This document shows, one piece after another, positions 25,901 through 34,200 of a stretch of 64,000 nt of DNA. The stretch's first letter is position 1; every line of letters starts with the position of its first letter. The DNA comes from Pseudoalteromonas flavipulchra NCIMB 2033 = ATCC BAA-314 (GTDB lineage Bacteria > Pseudomonadota > Gammaproteobacteria > Enterobacterales > Alteromonadaceae): assembly GCA_000814665.1 (NCBI GenBank), contig JWIH01000004.1, forward strand, positions 1 to 64,000. Direction: 5' to 3'. The translations under genes were made by a program, and so were the position numbers. The notes beneath the pieces were generated by a model. The model was not told where the DNA came from. It did no database searches and saw nothing but the letters and a program-made list of their open reading frames with translations.

Positions 25901-26276
25901 CTTTTTCATTGCCCTTCAATGGGTAAATATAGTCGAGCCGCATATTTGGAGCCGCTCCGATATTACGAAGAATTTGGCTACTATCGAATAGGGGTTTTGC
26001 GAGCTGTTCGAAGCGAGCTTGAGAGAGTTCGGATTGACCAGAAAGGGCAATGCCTAGCCCTCTGACCAGTTGAACATTTTTTGCCAGAATACCTTCTATT
26101 TTGGTGCGATAGACATTCACCTCTTCGGTCGAACGACTCTTTTCTATCGCGATTAAGCGGCGATAGTTTACTTGATCAACATACCATGCCACTGCGATGA
26201 TAACGACTAGCAAAAGCCAGAAGCTATATTTCACAAAGCGAAATTTAAGTGGTGATGTCGATAGTTCAGAGATCAT
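22920..26276 (-). CDS. CHASE-PAS-GAF hybrid sensor histidine kinase
   Basis: 1118 aa inner-membrane sensor. Order: TM1 (about 14-31), periplasmic CHASE-type domain (about 70-240, LRNIGAAPNMRLDYIYPLKGN), TM2 (about 262-286), PAS (about 295-410), GAF (about 430-590), HisKA with His616 in [12 protein letters not shown], HATPase with DTGIGIS and GGTGLGLTI, a poorly conserved receiver-like stretch, and a C-terminal receiver with phospho-acceptor Asp1033 (LMDCQMPVMDG). No HPt domain and no separate response regulator nearby, so it needs a partner elsewhere. Divergent from the penicillin-acylase-family gene with a 195-bp gap. Confidence 0.93.
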   Translation of the reverse strand: MISELSTSPLKFRFVKYSFWLLLVVIIAVAWYVDQVNYRRLIAIEKSRSTEEVNVYRTKIEGILAKNVQLVRGLGIALSGQSELSQARFEQLAKPLFDSSQILRNIGAAPNMRLDYIYPLKGNEKALGLDYQTHPTQKYGALLAKESREIVMAGPLELLQGGTGLIARVPVYTDKTHFWGLLSVVLDMDSLYQQANFTALESQYLIAIQGVDGKGQDGDYFYGNSNIHSLAPIAFSVNVPSGEWELYAVPRIGWQPAATAVWPFRLAIIALIIIFIAAFIFITRLLSQLQRNALSLTNMGILAEVGAWEINVKTRDIIWSDVTRSIFCVPRQFQPTWMNTTEFFKAGLHRKRLQDCVDELIKTGHEFEEEFIIQTQNLDDLWVLVKARSIRNGKCTSHIFGSIQNIHKRKIMEMEHDKFAKNNELLAHLSSHEAILNNHLNKALTLCADTCRKGVEVNKVSIWQFNEDKNQLIPVCFSNAAMDNLEHFPPWRKAIAPAFFSEIESGQIIAAEQAENHPATMALTTTYLEPFEIKAMLCCPISHKNQTLGVLCAEYDVVSPGWGQSDLRLMKSIAAMLGSLFINKAHQKAKNQAIIDKDLAEQSAKMKAEFLASMSHEIRTPLNGVMGMIELVMHSQLTSTQHHQLSLAHSSAKSLLTIINDILDFSKIEAGKLTIEFVEFDLIEMLSNMLSGFVRAADANNNRLHIDLSGMKVHTAQTDPNRLKQILNNLLSNAIKFTHDGSVTLSCHTEQTGDQTRLWCSVEDTGIGISKEKLNKVFDSFTQADLSTTRQYGGTGLGLTIAKQLSQLLGGDLQAFSKEHVGSTFSCNVLLTAAKPITVHEKSDNSTLYILSEINEDYGKLLKPWHITCLHVQQLDMLMTQLQQPSSHLAVILDAKLLNATPRKKQQALKAQLTQQQIVHMVAVEEQSSETLSLFSSCERVYYPITPYAALQVFNSDYQDPDKPTSVKTDSQVNAEPLLARSILLVEDNRINQTVAMTMLERLGAKVVCQENGELALAHLQSTNKPYDVILMDCQMPVMDGYQAAQQIRQGVAGKIHQHSVIVALTANAMQGDREKCLDAGMDDYLTKPIDFDELKAKLLQIKPQQTMQAPSSTAQQS

Positions 26277-26471
26277 GGTGCTTCTGTGTTGAAGACGATG
26301 ATTTAACTATAGTTCAGTCCTCGCAAAGCGAAATCTAATTAACCAAAATAAAATGCTTTAACTTGATTGTCTTATAACTGTGACAAAGTCGAGAATATTG
26401 GTTTATTAGCCAATGACATGCTATATCTTCTAGGCATAAATTAGCACTGGATACATTGTTAAGGGATGGTC

Positions 26472-28757
26472 ATGCTTACTTGGATTAAACGAATTGTTGT
26501 CGCTCTGCTGTTACTGGTATTGCTTGGTACTGCAAGTATATATGGCTTACTTGCGCTAAGTTTGCCCGCACTGGATGGTAAAGGTAGTACATCGGAGATT
26601 GATAATACAGTAACGGTAGCGCGCGATGCCATGGGGCAAGCTGTGGTGTCGGCTGACACCCGAGCAGATGCGTCGTATGGATTGGGCTTTGCACATGGTC
26701 AGGACCGCTTTTTTCAAATGGATCTACTGCGTCGCAATGCCGCAGGTGAATTGAGTGAGTTATTTGGCTCGGCGGCCATTGGCCTTGATGAAAGCATGCG
26801 ATTCCATCAATTCAGAAAACGGGCAAAGCTTATCGTGATGTCCTTACCTGAGGCGCATAGGCAAATCCTTGAGCGTTATACACAAGGGGTGAACGATGGG
26901 CGAGTACAAGCTGGCTTCACCAGTTTTGAATACCTGCTTCTAGGTGCAACTCCTGCACCATGGCAGCCAGAAGACAGCTTACTCACTATTTTTAGCATGT
27001 ATCTAGACTTGCAAGCAGGTACTTATGAGCGCGATGAAACCTTAATTGCGCTTAAGCAGCAATATGGTCAAGATATGCTCGATTTTATCTTGCAGCCTAG
27101 TCAATATCAGGCTGCTTTGGATAACAGTATACTTACGGCATCCCCAGTTACTATTCCTGCATTACAGCAACAAATCGTGCAAGCTCAGCCATCACATATT
27201 GCTGATGTGCCGCTTTACGGCAGTAATAATTGGGCCGTAACAGGTGCGCTTACAAAGACAGGTTCGGCAATGTTATCCGACGATATGCACCTTGGCTTAA
27301 ATGTGCCGTCGATTTGGTATCGTGCCCAGCTTAATTATCAGGATCAGGGCCATGCAATTCAGGTAACTGGGGTGTCGTTACCGGGCGCTCCAGCCATTGT
27401 GGTTGGAAGCAATAATCGCATAGCGTGGGGATTCACCAATGGTTATTTAGATACAGCTGATTGGATTGAGCTTGACGCAGACGCCAAGACGCAGTTCATT
27501 GCTGAAGAAATTAAATTGCCTGATGGCAAAAGCCATACCTATCAATTGGAAATGAGTACATTTGGTCCCGTTAAACAACTTGGAGATAAGAAGCTAGCGC
27601 TGAGTTGGGTTGCTCATCAACCCTATGCCGTAAACCTAGAGCTTGTGCAACTTGAGCGATTAACTGAAGTTCAGCAAGCAACAGAACATGCCAAAAAGGT
27701 AGGGATCCCTGTACAAAACTTGATGGTGGTAGACAGTAAAGGCGCAGCTGCTTGGACGCCGATGGGGGCTATTCCTGCACGCAAAATGGTTCATGACACG
27801 GCGTTGAATACAGAGCAATATGAGCAAGCGTGGCAGCACAACGAACAAGTTCGCCCGGTTGTGCAAAACCCTGAAAACGGTAAATTGTGGACGGCTAACT
27901 CTCGCGTGGTTTCAGTTGCAGATAATCAAAGGTTTGGTGATGGCGGCTATGCGTTAGGTGCACGTGCCGTGCAGATCCGCGATGGACTGTTAGGTCAGCA
28001 ACAATTTACGGAAGCGGATTTCTATCAGCTGCAATTGGACAATCGCGCCAAGTTTTTAGCGCCGTGGCACGAGCACTTAGTATCCCTATTGCAAAACCAA
28101 CATTCCGCATCTTTTGAAAATGATATTTCGCTCCTTAATGACTGGCAGGCTTGTGCTTGTGCAGATTCAGTCGGTTACACCTTAGTAAAAGCCTACCGCA
28201 ACGCACTGATCGACACTCTTTTCGCACCCTTGGAGCAGCACTTAAACACACAAAAATTGTCGATGAAGCCGGTTAAGCGTTATCTTGAGCCCTCACTCTG
28301 GCAGCTCTTAACCGAGCAGCCAAATAGTTGGTTGGGCGAGCATGGTTCTTGGCTTGAGTTAGAGTTGGCTGCTTACAAGCTTGCCAAGCAGCAACTTAGC
28401 GAAAAATATGGCAGTAATATGGCCGCTTGGCGCTGGGGGGATGTTAATGCACTCAAGGTGCAGCATCCTTTCTCAAAACAAATGCCAATGCTGAGTGGTT
28501 TGCTAGATATGCCAACCGCACAAGCTTTTGGTGATACCTTTATGCCTGCGGTGCAGGGTAAATCATTCGGCGCATCGCAACGCTTTATCGCACAACCAGG
28601 TCATTTACAAAATGCAATTTTAACGGTTGCTGGTGGCCAAAGTGGACATCCGTTATCGCCGTTTTATCGATCTGGATTTGCAGATTATGCCGAAGGAGAG
28701 AATACCCCCTTGCTACCTGGTGAATTAACTCACCAGATAGTCATTTCACCTAAGTAA
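26472..28757 (+). CDS. penicillin acylase family hydrolase (Ntn fold)
   Basis: About 761 aa; the ATG at 26472 is preferred over 26466 because the AAGGGA ribosome site overlaps the latter. N-terminal membrane anchor or signal (about 5-30). Self-processing precursor plan: alpha-chain motif SYGLGFAHGQDRFFQMDLLRR near 67-88, linker, then the autocatalytic nucleophile Ser251 in YGS-NNWAV that starts the beta chain, WYRAQL, GVSLPGAPAIVVGSN..IAWG.TNG near 310-335. The family contains penicillin G acylases, cephalosporin acylases and acyl-homoserine lactone acylases (PvdQ/QuiP type); sequence alone does not decide. Divergent from a hybrid kinase. Confidence 0.92.
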   Translation: MLTWIKRIVVALLLLVLLGTASIYGLLALSLPALDGKGSTSEIDNTVTVARDAMGQAVVSADTRADASYGLGFAHGQDRFFQMDLLRRNAAGELSELFGSAAIGLDESMRFHQFRKRAKLIVMSLPEAHRQILERYTQGVNDGRVQAGFTSFEYLLLGATPAPWQPEDSLLTIFSMYLDLQAGTYERDETLIALKQQYGQDMLDFILQPSQYQAALDNSILTASPVTIPALQQQIVQAQPSHIADVPLYGSNNWAVTGALTKTGSAMLSDDMHLGLNVPSIWYRAQLNYQDQGHAIQVTGVSLPGAPAIVVGSNNRIAWGFTNGYLDTADWIELDADAKTQFIAEEIKLPDGKSHTYQLEMSTFGPVKQLGDKKLALSWVAHQPYAVNLELVQLERLTEVQQATEHAKKVGIPVQNLMVVDSKGAAAWTPMGAIPARKMVHDTALNTEQYEQAWQHNEQVRPVVQNPENGKLWTANSRVVSVADNQRFGDGGYALGARAVQIRDGLLGQQQFTEADFYQLQLDNRAKFLAPWHEHLVSLLQNQHSASFENDISLLNDWQACACADSVGYTLVKAYRNALIDTLFAPLEQHLNTQKLSMKPVKRYLEPSLWQLLTEQPNSWLGEHGSWLELELAAYKLAKQQLSEKYGSNMAAWRWGDVNALKVQHPFSKQMPMLSGLLDMPTAQAFGDTFMPAVQGKSFGASQRFIAQPGHLQNAILTVAGGQSGHPLSPFYRSGFADYAEGENTPLLPGELTHQIVISPK

Positions 28758-28772
28758 TGCTTTGCACTGAAC

Positions 28773-28806
28773 GTATCGGAGGGGGTTAACTTACGCCCTC
28801 CGATAC
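28773..28806. terminator. 11-bp hairpin between convergent genes
   Basis: GTATCGGAGGG / CCCTCCGATAC, perfect stem with a 12-nt loop, placed between the acylase stop and the last codons of the diguanylate cyclase. No T run on either side, so intrinsic termination is uncertain. Confidence 0.5.
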
Positions 28807-29856
28807 ACGCAAAATCGGTGCTGCGGTAACACGGTTACGACCTGAATGTTTGCTGTCGTAAAGTGCGGCATCCGCGTGTTGAATGACGACCTCAAAAGTT
28901 TGGCTAGGATCCCAATTTGCAACGCCAAAACTCATGGTGACTTTAAGAATGTCGTTTTCAAAACTGGTGGTCTCGACGGCTCGTCGTAGTTTTTCCATGC
29001 GCTGCATTGCTTCTCCACTAGAGCAAGGCGCGAGCACGATTAAAAACTCTTCACCACCCCAACGAACTGCAATGTCTGCAGGGTGAATATGTGCTTTGAT
29101 TGTTTCGGCCACACTTTTTAAAATTTGATCTCCTTTGTCATGGCCAAAGGTGTCATTGATTTTTTTAAAGTGGTCGATATCCGCCATCACCAAACATAAA
29201 GGAGAGTGAGTAGAGATACAGTTTTCTTTAGCATGGGTGATTAACTCGCGCGCATAGCGACGGTTGAACATTTGTGTGAGCGGGTCGTGTGCAGCGAGTT
29301 CTTCTAATTTGTCTCTTTGTTGCACTGTCATTTTACGTATGTGGCTGATTGTGTAGATCATTGGAATACCACATATGAGCACATTGGCAAAATGGACATA
29401 GGGAATTAACTGTTGATAGCGATATTGATAGGCAACATCACCAAACAATAATTCTAAGACTGCGAATAGCGTGATCAACACAACGGAATAAATCACGGCA
29501 TTACGTAACCTGAGTTGGTAATCTAGCAGCATGAGGCAAGACACTGTCCAGAGATAGTACTGAAACCCGAGTGACATGCCGAGATAGGCACACACCAGCG
29601 TCGCATGGATGGCGACTTCAAGGCAGAAAACCCGCAGTGCAATCGAGGGTTTACTCGCATCAATGAGTTTAATGCCAGCGTACCACATCAGCACACTACC
29701 CACGTTTACCAAAGCAAGTATGTTCACCTCTAAATGCCAAAAGACGCCAATGAGGCCTGCGTGTAGCCACATGCAATACGCGGCCACACGTCGTAATAAT
29801 GCAAATTTTAATGCTTCTACTTGGTCTGGTTTGCTATAAGGGTGGTATTTAGTCAA
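28786..29856 (-). CDS. membrane diguanylate cyclase (GGDEF)
   Basis: 356 aa. Six or so hydrophobic segments in residues 25-170 form a membrane sensor of no recognised family, followed by a short linker and a GGDEF domain: DPLTQMFNRRYA near 191, MADIDHFKKINDTFGHDKGDQIL near 221-243 (split), and the catalytic RWGGEEFLIVL near 266. GGEEF is an active variant, so it should make cyclic di-GMP. No clear RxxD inhibitory site was noticed. Convergent with the acylase gene. Confidence 0.93.
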   Translation of the reverse strand: MTKYHPYSKPDQVEALKFALLRRVAAYCMWLHAGLIGVFWHLEVNILALVNVGSVLMWYAGIKLIDASKPSIALRVFCLEVAIHATLVCAYLGMSLGFQYYLWTVSCLMLLDYQLRLRNAVIYSVVLITLFAVLELLFGDVAYQYRYQQLIPYVHFANVLICGIPMIYTISHIRKMTVQQRDKLEELAAHDPLTQMFNRRYARELITHAKENCISTHSPLCLVMADIDHFKKINDTFGHDKGDQILKSVAETIKAHIHPADIAVRWGGEEFLIVLAPCSSGEAMQRMEKLRRAVETTSFENDILKVTMSFGVANWDPSQTFEVVIQHADAALYDSKHSGRNRVTAAPILRVSEGVS

Positions 29857-30013
29857 ACGTAAGCTCTTGTGGTATTCACAATAAAATAAGTATAGAAGCT
29901 CTATTGTGATTTGCCGTCTATTTGACCTAAGCTCAGGTTATTCGCTCAGCATCCAGCAAGGTTGGCTGTAGTAGAGTGAGAGATAGGTAGATAATAAAAG
30001 CTTTGGAGTTGAT

Positions 30014-31540
30014 ATGTCTGTAGAAAAAGCGCGGATCACGCTATGTAACCTAGAAAAGTCTGACTACGATCAGGTTAAATCATTAATGGATGAAGCCTAC
30101 CCAGATCTCGGTGGTGCGTGGCCTAGTCATACGATATTTAGGTTGATTGACCAGTTTCCTGAGGGACAGATCGGTGTCAAAGACGGTGAGCGTCTCGTCG
30201 GTATCGCGCTGAGTGTTCAAGTTGACTATCAAACCTTTTCTAACCCGCATACCTATGAAGACATTGTTGACGCGCATAGCCGAATTTTTAGTGATAGTAA
30301 TGCTGATGCGCTTTACGGGCTGGACGTAGTGATAGCCAAAAGCCATCGTGGTCTACGTCTTGGTCGACGACTGTATGATGCCCGTAAAGAGCTTTGTCGT
30401 CAGTACAACTTGCGTGCGATTTTAGCAGGTGGCCGTATTCCGCTTTATAAGCAATTCCGTGGCAGTATGTCGCCAATGGAGTATATCAACAAAGTCGACC
30501 ATAAAGAATTACACGACCCCATTCTAAGCTTCCAACTTGCCAACGACTTCCAAGTAAAGCGATTGCTTAAGCAATATCTGCCGGAAGATCAGGACTCCGA
30601 AGGCTATGCGACCCTACTTGAGTGGAATAACATTCTCTTTGAGCCCACCGATACCGTGATCGAAAGCAAGAAAACCATCGTCAGAGTGGGGGCTGTTCAG
30701 TGGCAAATGCGCCGGGTGGAATCGGTAGAGGAGCTAATGAAACAAGTTGAGTATTTTGTGGACACGGTCTCGGATTACCAAAGTGACTTTATCCTTTTCC
30801 CTGAGTTTTTTAACGCGCCACTAATGGGTCTCGGAAGCTATAGAAATCAGACCGAAGCAATTCGTGCGTTGGCGACGTATACCGAGCAGTTTAGAGCCGC
30901 TATGTCGCAAATGGCGATTGAGTACAATGCCAATATTATCACCGGCTCTATGCCGCTACTAGAGGGCGACAAGCTCTATAACGTCAGTTACTTATGTCAT
31001 CGCTCTGGCAAAGTGGATGAACAACGTAAAATTCATATCACCCCTCACGAAGACTACGATTGGGTTATCAAAGGCGGTGATAAAATAGAGGTGTTCGATA
31101 CAGATGCGGGCCGAGTAGGGATCCAAGTATGCTACGACGTGGAATTTCCAGAGCTATCGCGGATCATGGCTGAAAAAGGGCTGGATATTTTGTTTGTACC
31201 ATTTTGGACTGACACGAAAAACAGCTATTTAAGGGTAAGGCATTGCGCGCAGGCCCGTGCGGTTGAAAACGAATGCTACGTGGTTATCGCTGGAAGCGTT
31301 GGTAACCTACCACAGGTAGAAAGCCTAGATGTGCAGTACGCGCAGTCAGCGGTGTTGACGCCATCGGACTTTGCTTTTCCTCATGATGCCGCGCTCAACG
31401 AAGCAACACCAAATACGGAAATGCTGTTATTTAGTGACTTAGATTTAGATAAACTCAAAATATTGCATAGTGAAGGAACGGTGCGTAATTTACGAGACCG
31501 AAGAAAAGACCTGTATTCTGTGGAGTTGAAACAAAAATAG
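30014..31540 (+). CDS. GNAT acetyltransferase - carbon-nitrogen hydrolase (nitrilase superfamily) fusion
   Basis: 508 aa, two enzymes in one chain. Residues about 8-170: GNAT-like domain, with LDVVIAKSHRGLRLGRRLYDARK near 105-127 (acetyl-CoA loop RGLRLG). Residues about 220-500: nitrilase-superfamily domain with Glu in LFPEFFNAP near 258, Lys in RKIHITP near 339 and nucleophile Cys373 in VCYDVEFPELSR, so the Glu-Lys-Cys triad is present. Such fusions are known across bacteria but their reaction is not established, probably an omega-amidase-like or amide-forming step. Start has GGAG at 5 nt. One nucleotide separates it from the sugE-like gene, so they are one operon. Confidence 0.9.
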   Translation: MSVEKARITLCNLEKSDYDQVKSLMDEAYPDLGGAWPSHTIFRLIDQFPEGQIGVKDGERLVGIALSVQVDYQTFSNPHTYEDIVDAHSRIFSDSNADALYGLDVVIAKSHRGLRLGRRLYDARKELCRQYNLRAILAGGRIPLYKQFRGSMSPMEYINKVDHKELHDPILSFQLANDFQVKRLLKQYLPEDQDSEGYATLLEWNNILFEPTDTVIESKKTIVRVGAVQWQMRRVESVEELMKQVEYFVDTVSDYQSDFILFPEFFNAPLMGLGSYRNQTEAIRALATYTEQFRAAMSQMAIEYNANIITGSMPLLEGDKLYNVSYLCHRSGKVDEQRKIHITPHEDYDWVIKGGDKIEVFDTDAGRVGIQVCYDVEFPELSRIMAEKGLDILFVPFWTDTKNSYLRVRHCAQARAVENECYVVIAGSVGNLPQVESLDVQYAQSAVLTPSDFAFPHDAALNEATPNTEMLLFSDLDLDKLKILHSEGTVRNLRDRRKDLYSVELKQK

Positions 31541-31541
31541 T

Positions 31542-31856
31542 ATGGCGTGGGTTTATTTAATTATGGCTGGCCTGTTTGAAATAGGTTGGCCCGTTGGTCT
31601 GAAAATGGCGCAACAAGCCGATACTCGTTGGTTAGGCATAGTGATAGCCGTTGGTTTTATGGCCTTGAGCGGCTGGATGTTATGGCTGGCGCAAAAGCAA
31701 ATTCCACTGGGTACCTCGTATGCAGTGTGGACAGGTATTGGCGCGGCAGGCACATTCTTAGTGGGTATCTTTTTCTACGGTGACCCAAGTAGTTTTATGC
31801 GCTACTTGGGCGTGTTACTTATCATCAGTGGGGTTGTGGTACTTAAGTTAGCATAA
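31542..31856 (+). CDS. sugE: SMR-family exporter, SugE/Gdx type
   Basis: 104 aa with four membrane helices. Small multidrug resistance fold: WVYLIMAGLFEIGWPVGLKMA near the start with the essential Glu in helix 1, then GTSYAVWTGIGAAGTFLVGI near 60-80 and YLGVLLIISGVVVLK at the end. The GWP..LK and GTSYAVWTGIG features fit the SugE/Gdx branch, whose members export guanidinium rather than broad drugs. It starts 1 nt after the GNAT-nitrilase stop, so translation is coupled. No guanidine riboswitch was seen upstream of the operon. Confidence 0.93.
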   Translation: MAWVYLIMAGLFEIGWPVGLKMAQQADTRWLGIVIAVGFMALSGWMLWLAQKQIPLGTSYAVWTGIGAAGTFLVGIFFYGDPSSFMRYLGVLLIISGVVVLKLA

Positions 31857-32712
31857 CCAAAATAGCCGCGACGGCGATGAGTAAGAGTCCCATTGAGTCG
31901 CGCTTCTTTACTGGTGCTTTGAGCCACAAGAATGAGATAAGCAAAGTGAAAAACACTTCGATTTGGCCGAGTGTTTTCACGTAGGCGACATGCTCAAGGC
32001 TCATTGCGCTAAACCAACCTATAGAACCGATGCAACTGCTAACACTAATGGCCAGCGTCAGTTTGCGGCGTTGCCACAGCACGCGCCAAGAGTGTGGTTC
32101 GCGCATTGTCAAATACATACTCAACATCACAGTTTGGCAAACCAGCACTAATAATAACACCCAGGCTGCACTGTGGGGGAAAGGTAGGCCCGATGCGATA
32201 CTGGCTTCACGCACCCAAAGAGAAGTAAGCGCGAAGCTTGTTCCACAGGCTAGTCCCACTAGTGCAGTTTTGCCATTGAAAGCACGCAGGCTAAAACCGC
32301 TCAATAACAACACCGCGATAGCACCGATAAAGACACCAAACCAACCGAGTAAAGTTAAGCTTGAGCCAAAAAAGAGTACGCCCAAAATTGCCGCCACGAG
32401 TGCCTCACTCTTCGCAAGTCCAGCGCCTATGGCGTAATTATTTTGCTTAAATAGCACCACCATTAACCCCGTCGCGATGATTTGCATGACACTGGCACCC
32501 AGCACAAAGGCTAAAAAGTCATCGTTAATGATGAGCGATTCTGCAGGAGCGATCTGATAAAGGCTCCAAAGATATAGCCCCGCAAGTGGGCTGGCTAAAA
32601 TAAATCTTGCTAAGGTGACGCTGGCTGTGGAGGCGCTTTCACTCAATTTGCTTTGAAAAGCATTTCGCCAAGCCTGAGAAAAAGCAGCTAGTAAGGTGAA
32701 CAAAATCCACAT
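31843..32712 (-). CDS. EamA/DMT-family transporter
   Basis: 289 aa, about ten membrane segments. Begins MWILFTLLAAFSQAWRNAFQ with the family's early charged step; second repeat starts near LVGLACGTSFALTSLWVREAS (about residue 150). AGLAKSEAL near 98 and SLEHVAYVKTLGQIEVFFTLLISF near 235-258 also fit DMT exporters. Substrate unknown. Its 3' end overlaps that of sugE by 14 nt (convergent), so it is an independent unit even though both genes encode small-molecule exporters. Confidence 0.88.
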   Translation of the reverse strand: MWILFTLLAAFSQAWRNAFQSKLSESASTASVTLARFILASPLAGLYLWSLYQIAPAESLIINDDFLAFVLGASVMQIIATGLMVVLFKQNNYAIGAGLAKSEALVAAILGVLFFGSSLTLLGWFGVFIGAIAVLLLSGFSLRAFNGKTALVGLACGTSFALTSLWVREASIASGLPFPHSAAWVLLLVLVCQTVMLSMYLTMREPHSWRVLWQRRKLTLAISVSSCIGSIGWFSAMSLEHVAYVKTLGQIEVFFTLLISFLWLKAPVKKRDSMGLLLIAVAAILVMLT

Positions 32713-32781
32713 GAGAGGTGACTCTACAATGCTCGAATGTGTATCAGCATACCGGATAGGAGCGAGTCTGAATAAATGAAT

Positions 32782-32891
32782 TATCGTGATAGTGAAAATA
32801 ATTCAATGTGTATTCAAGGTGCTACGGAAGCATTCTTGTGGTTGGCGTACTGCGGCAATTTGCCACATGTTCAATTTTCAGTATCACGATA
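32782..32891. repeat. 110-bp intergenic element with 18-bp inverted ends
   Basis: Arms TATCGTGATAGTGAAAAT (32782-32799) and ATTTTCAGTATCACGATA (32874-32891) are inverted copies with one mismatch. The middle holds a small GGCAA/TTGCC hairpin. It fills the 304-bp gap between the EamA and MAPEG promoters, with no ORF inside. No target-site duplication is obvious. Candidate miniature element, or a divergent-promoter operator. Confidence 0.45.
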
Positions 32892-33016
32892 TGATTAACG
32901 TCGATGCTACAAGATTGGGCCATAGGTTAGGGTATTACGTATTCACTTATGGCTTTTCTTTTTAACGCTATTCTGCTCTACTGAGTTGAATAATCAAAAG
33001 GTTGAAGGAGTATCTT

Positions 33017-33403
33017 GTGGGTATACTAATCATCTGTGCAATTCTTGCCATCTTACTACCTTATTTTGCCAAAATCCCTGTGGCAGTGGCGATGAATAAA
33101 GAAGGGGGCTACGACAACAAGCACCCGCGTGAACAGCAAAAGAAACTAACTGGGCTGGGGGCAAGAGCGCTGGCCGCACATCAAAACTGTTTTGAGTCAT
33201 TAGCCGTGTTTGCTGTCGCCTTGGCCGTTGCGTTTGGCACCCAAACCTACACTCCTCTGGTCGAATGGCTAGCTATAGGCCATATTGTCGCTCGAGCATT
33301 ATATTGTGTGCTGTATTGGGCGAATATTGACGTGCTGCGCTCCATTGTCTGGGCGCTAGGACTCGGCTGTGCTATCGCCATTATTGTGGTGTGTGGTTTA
33401 TAG
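33017..33403 (+). CDS. MAPEG-family membrane protein
   Basis: About 128 aa from the GTG at 33017, which has AAGGAG at 6 nt; a TTG at 33002 overlaps that site and is rejected. Four hydrophobic segments. MAPEG signature: NKEGGYDNKHPREQ..KLTGLGARALAAHQNCFESLAVF (split) at about residues 27-66, including the conserved RA..AHQN and FE. The family (membrane-associated eicosanoid/glutathione proteins) includes glutathione transferases; bacterial members are mostly uncharacterised. Monocistronic. Confidence 0.9.
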   Translation: MGILIICAILAILLPYFAKIPVAVAMNKEGGYDNKHPREQQKKLTGLGARALAAHQNCFESLAVFAVALAVAFGTQTYTPLVEWLAIGHIVARALYCVLYWANIDVLRSIVWALGLGCAIAIIVVCGL

Positions 33404-33426
33404 TCGTCCTTTGCGTGACTCTACAC

Positions 33427-34125
33427 TTAGGTCAACTGAATTAACTCTGCTGAAATCTCTTTCACTTCAGCGGAGTTAACCTCTAGCTGTGTCAATGCTA
33501 AGTTTGCGATACGCACTCGGTATAAGTCGATAACCCGATAACCACAGTAATGTGCCATTCTTCTGATCTGGCGATTGAGTCCTTGGCGTAACACTATTCT
33601 AAAGCGGTCATGTGCGATTTGCTCAACGGTACAGGGGAGGGTTATTTGGCCCTTCACTGGCACGCCGGCTGCCATTTTAAGGCAAAAATCTGGGTCTAGA
33701 GGCTTGTCAACTTGCACCTCATATTCTTTCTCTTGATGATGGTCAGGGTGGATTAACTGCTGACACAGTGCCCCATCATTGGTGAGTAGTAGTAGCCCCC
33801 TGCTGTCTTTGTCTAACCGACCTATTGGATACACACGACACGATTTTGGTAGTACATGGTAGATACTGGCAGGGTCATCTGGATTCACTTTGCAGTCTAT
33901 ACCCACGGGTTTATGGTAAACAAAGAGTCTTCTCGTTTGTGGCGGCGCGACCGGTTCACCATCGACCATAATGCAATCGGTCAAATTGATGTGATCTATA
34001 TGGTTTGCCAAGCGGCCATTTACGGTCACTCTTGCGCTATCAATTAAGCGAGACGCTTGTCGCCTAGAGCAAACACCGCAGTGGCTGAGATATTTGGCCA
34101 AACGCATCGGATAGGACATAGACAT
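33427..34125 (-). CDS. RluF-like rRNA pseudouridine synthase
   Basis: 232 aa. N-terminal S4 RNA-binding domain (LAKYLSHCGVCSRRQASRLI, VTVNG) and RsuA/RluB-type catalytic domain with PIGRLDKDSRGLLLLTNDG near residue 100 (catalytic Asp in GRLDKDS), HEKEYEV.VDKP near 128, and LRQGLNRQIRRM near 183. These follow E. coli RluF more than RluB/E or RsuA, although the protein lacks RluF's long basic C-terminal tail. Isomerises a uridine in rRNA, probably 23S U2604 if the RluF assignment holds. Its 5' end is 75 nt from the divergent DUF6482 gene. Confidence 0.9.
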   Translation of the reverse strand: MSMSYPMRLAKYLSHCGVCSRRQASRLIDSARVTVNGRLANHIDHINLTDCIMVDGEPVAPPQTRRLFVYHKPVGIDCKVNPDDPASIYHVLPKSCRVYPIGRLDKDSRGLLLLTNDGALCQQLIHPDHHQEKEYEVQVDKPLDPDFCLKMAAGVPVKGQITLPCTVEQIAHDRFRIVLRQGLNRQIRRMAHYCGYRVIDLYRVRIANLALTQLEVNSAEVKEISAELIQLT

Positions 34126-34200
34126 TCACATGATCAAAAAGAGATAACAGCGCGTATTGTAGGGCAACAGACTGTTTGGATCTATGCATGGGGAATATCA

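Noticed and set aside
26472-28757. Firm call of acyl-homoserine lactone acylase
   Set aside because: Family motifs fit penicillin acylases in general; specificity cannot be read from the sequence alone.
29857-30013. Possible guanidine riboswitch before the GNAT-nitrilase/sugE operon
   Set aside because: Neither the ykkC core motifs nor paired mini-ykkC hairpins with ACGR loops were found by eye.
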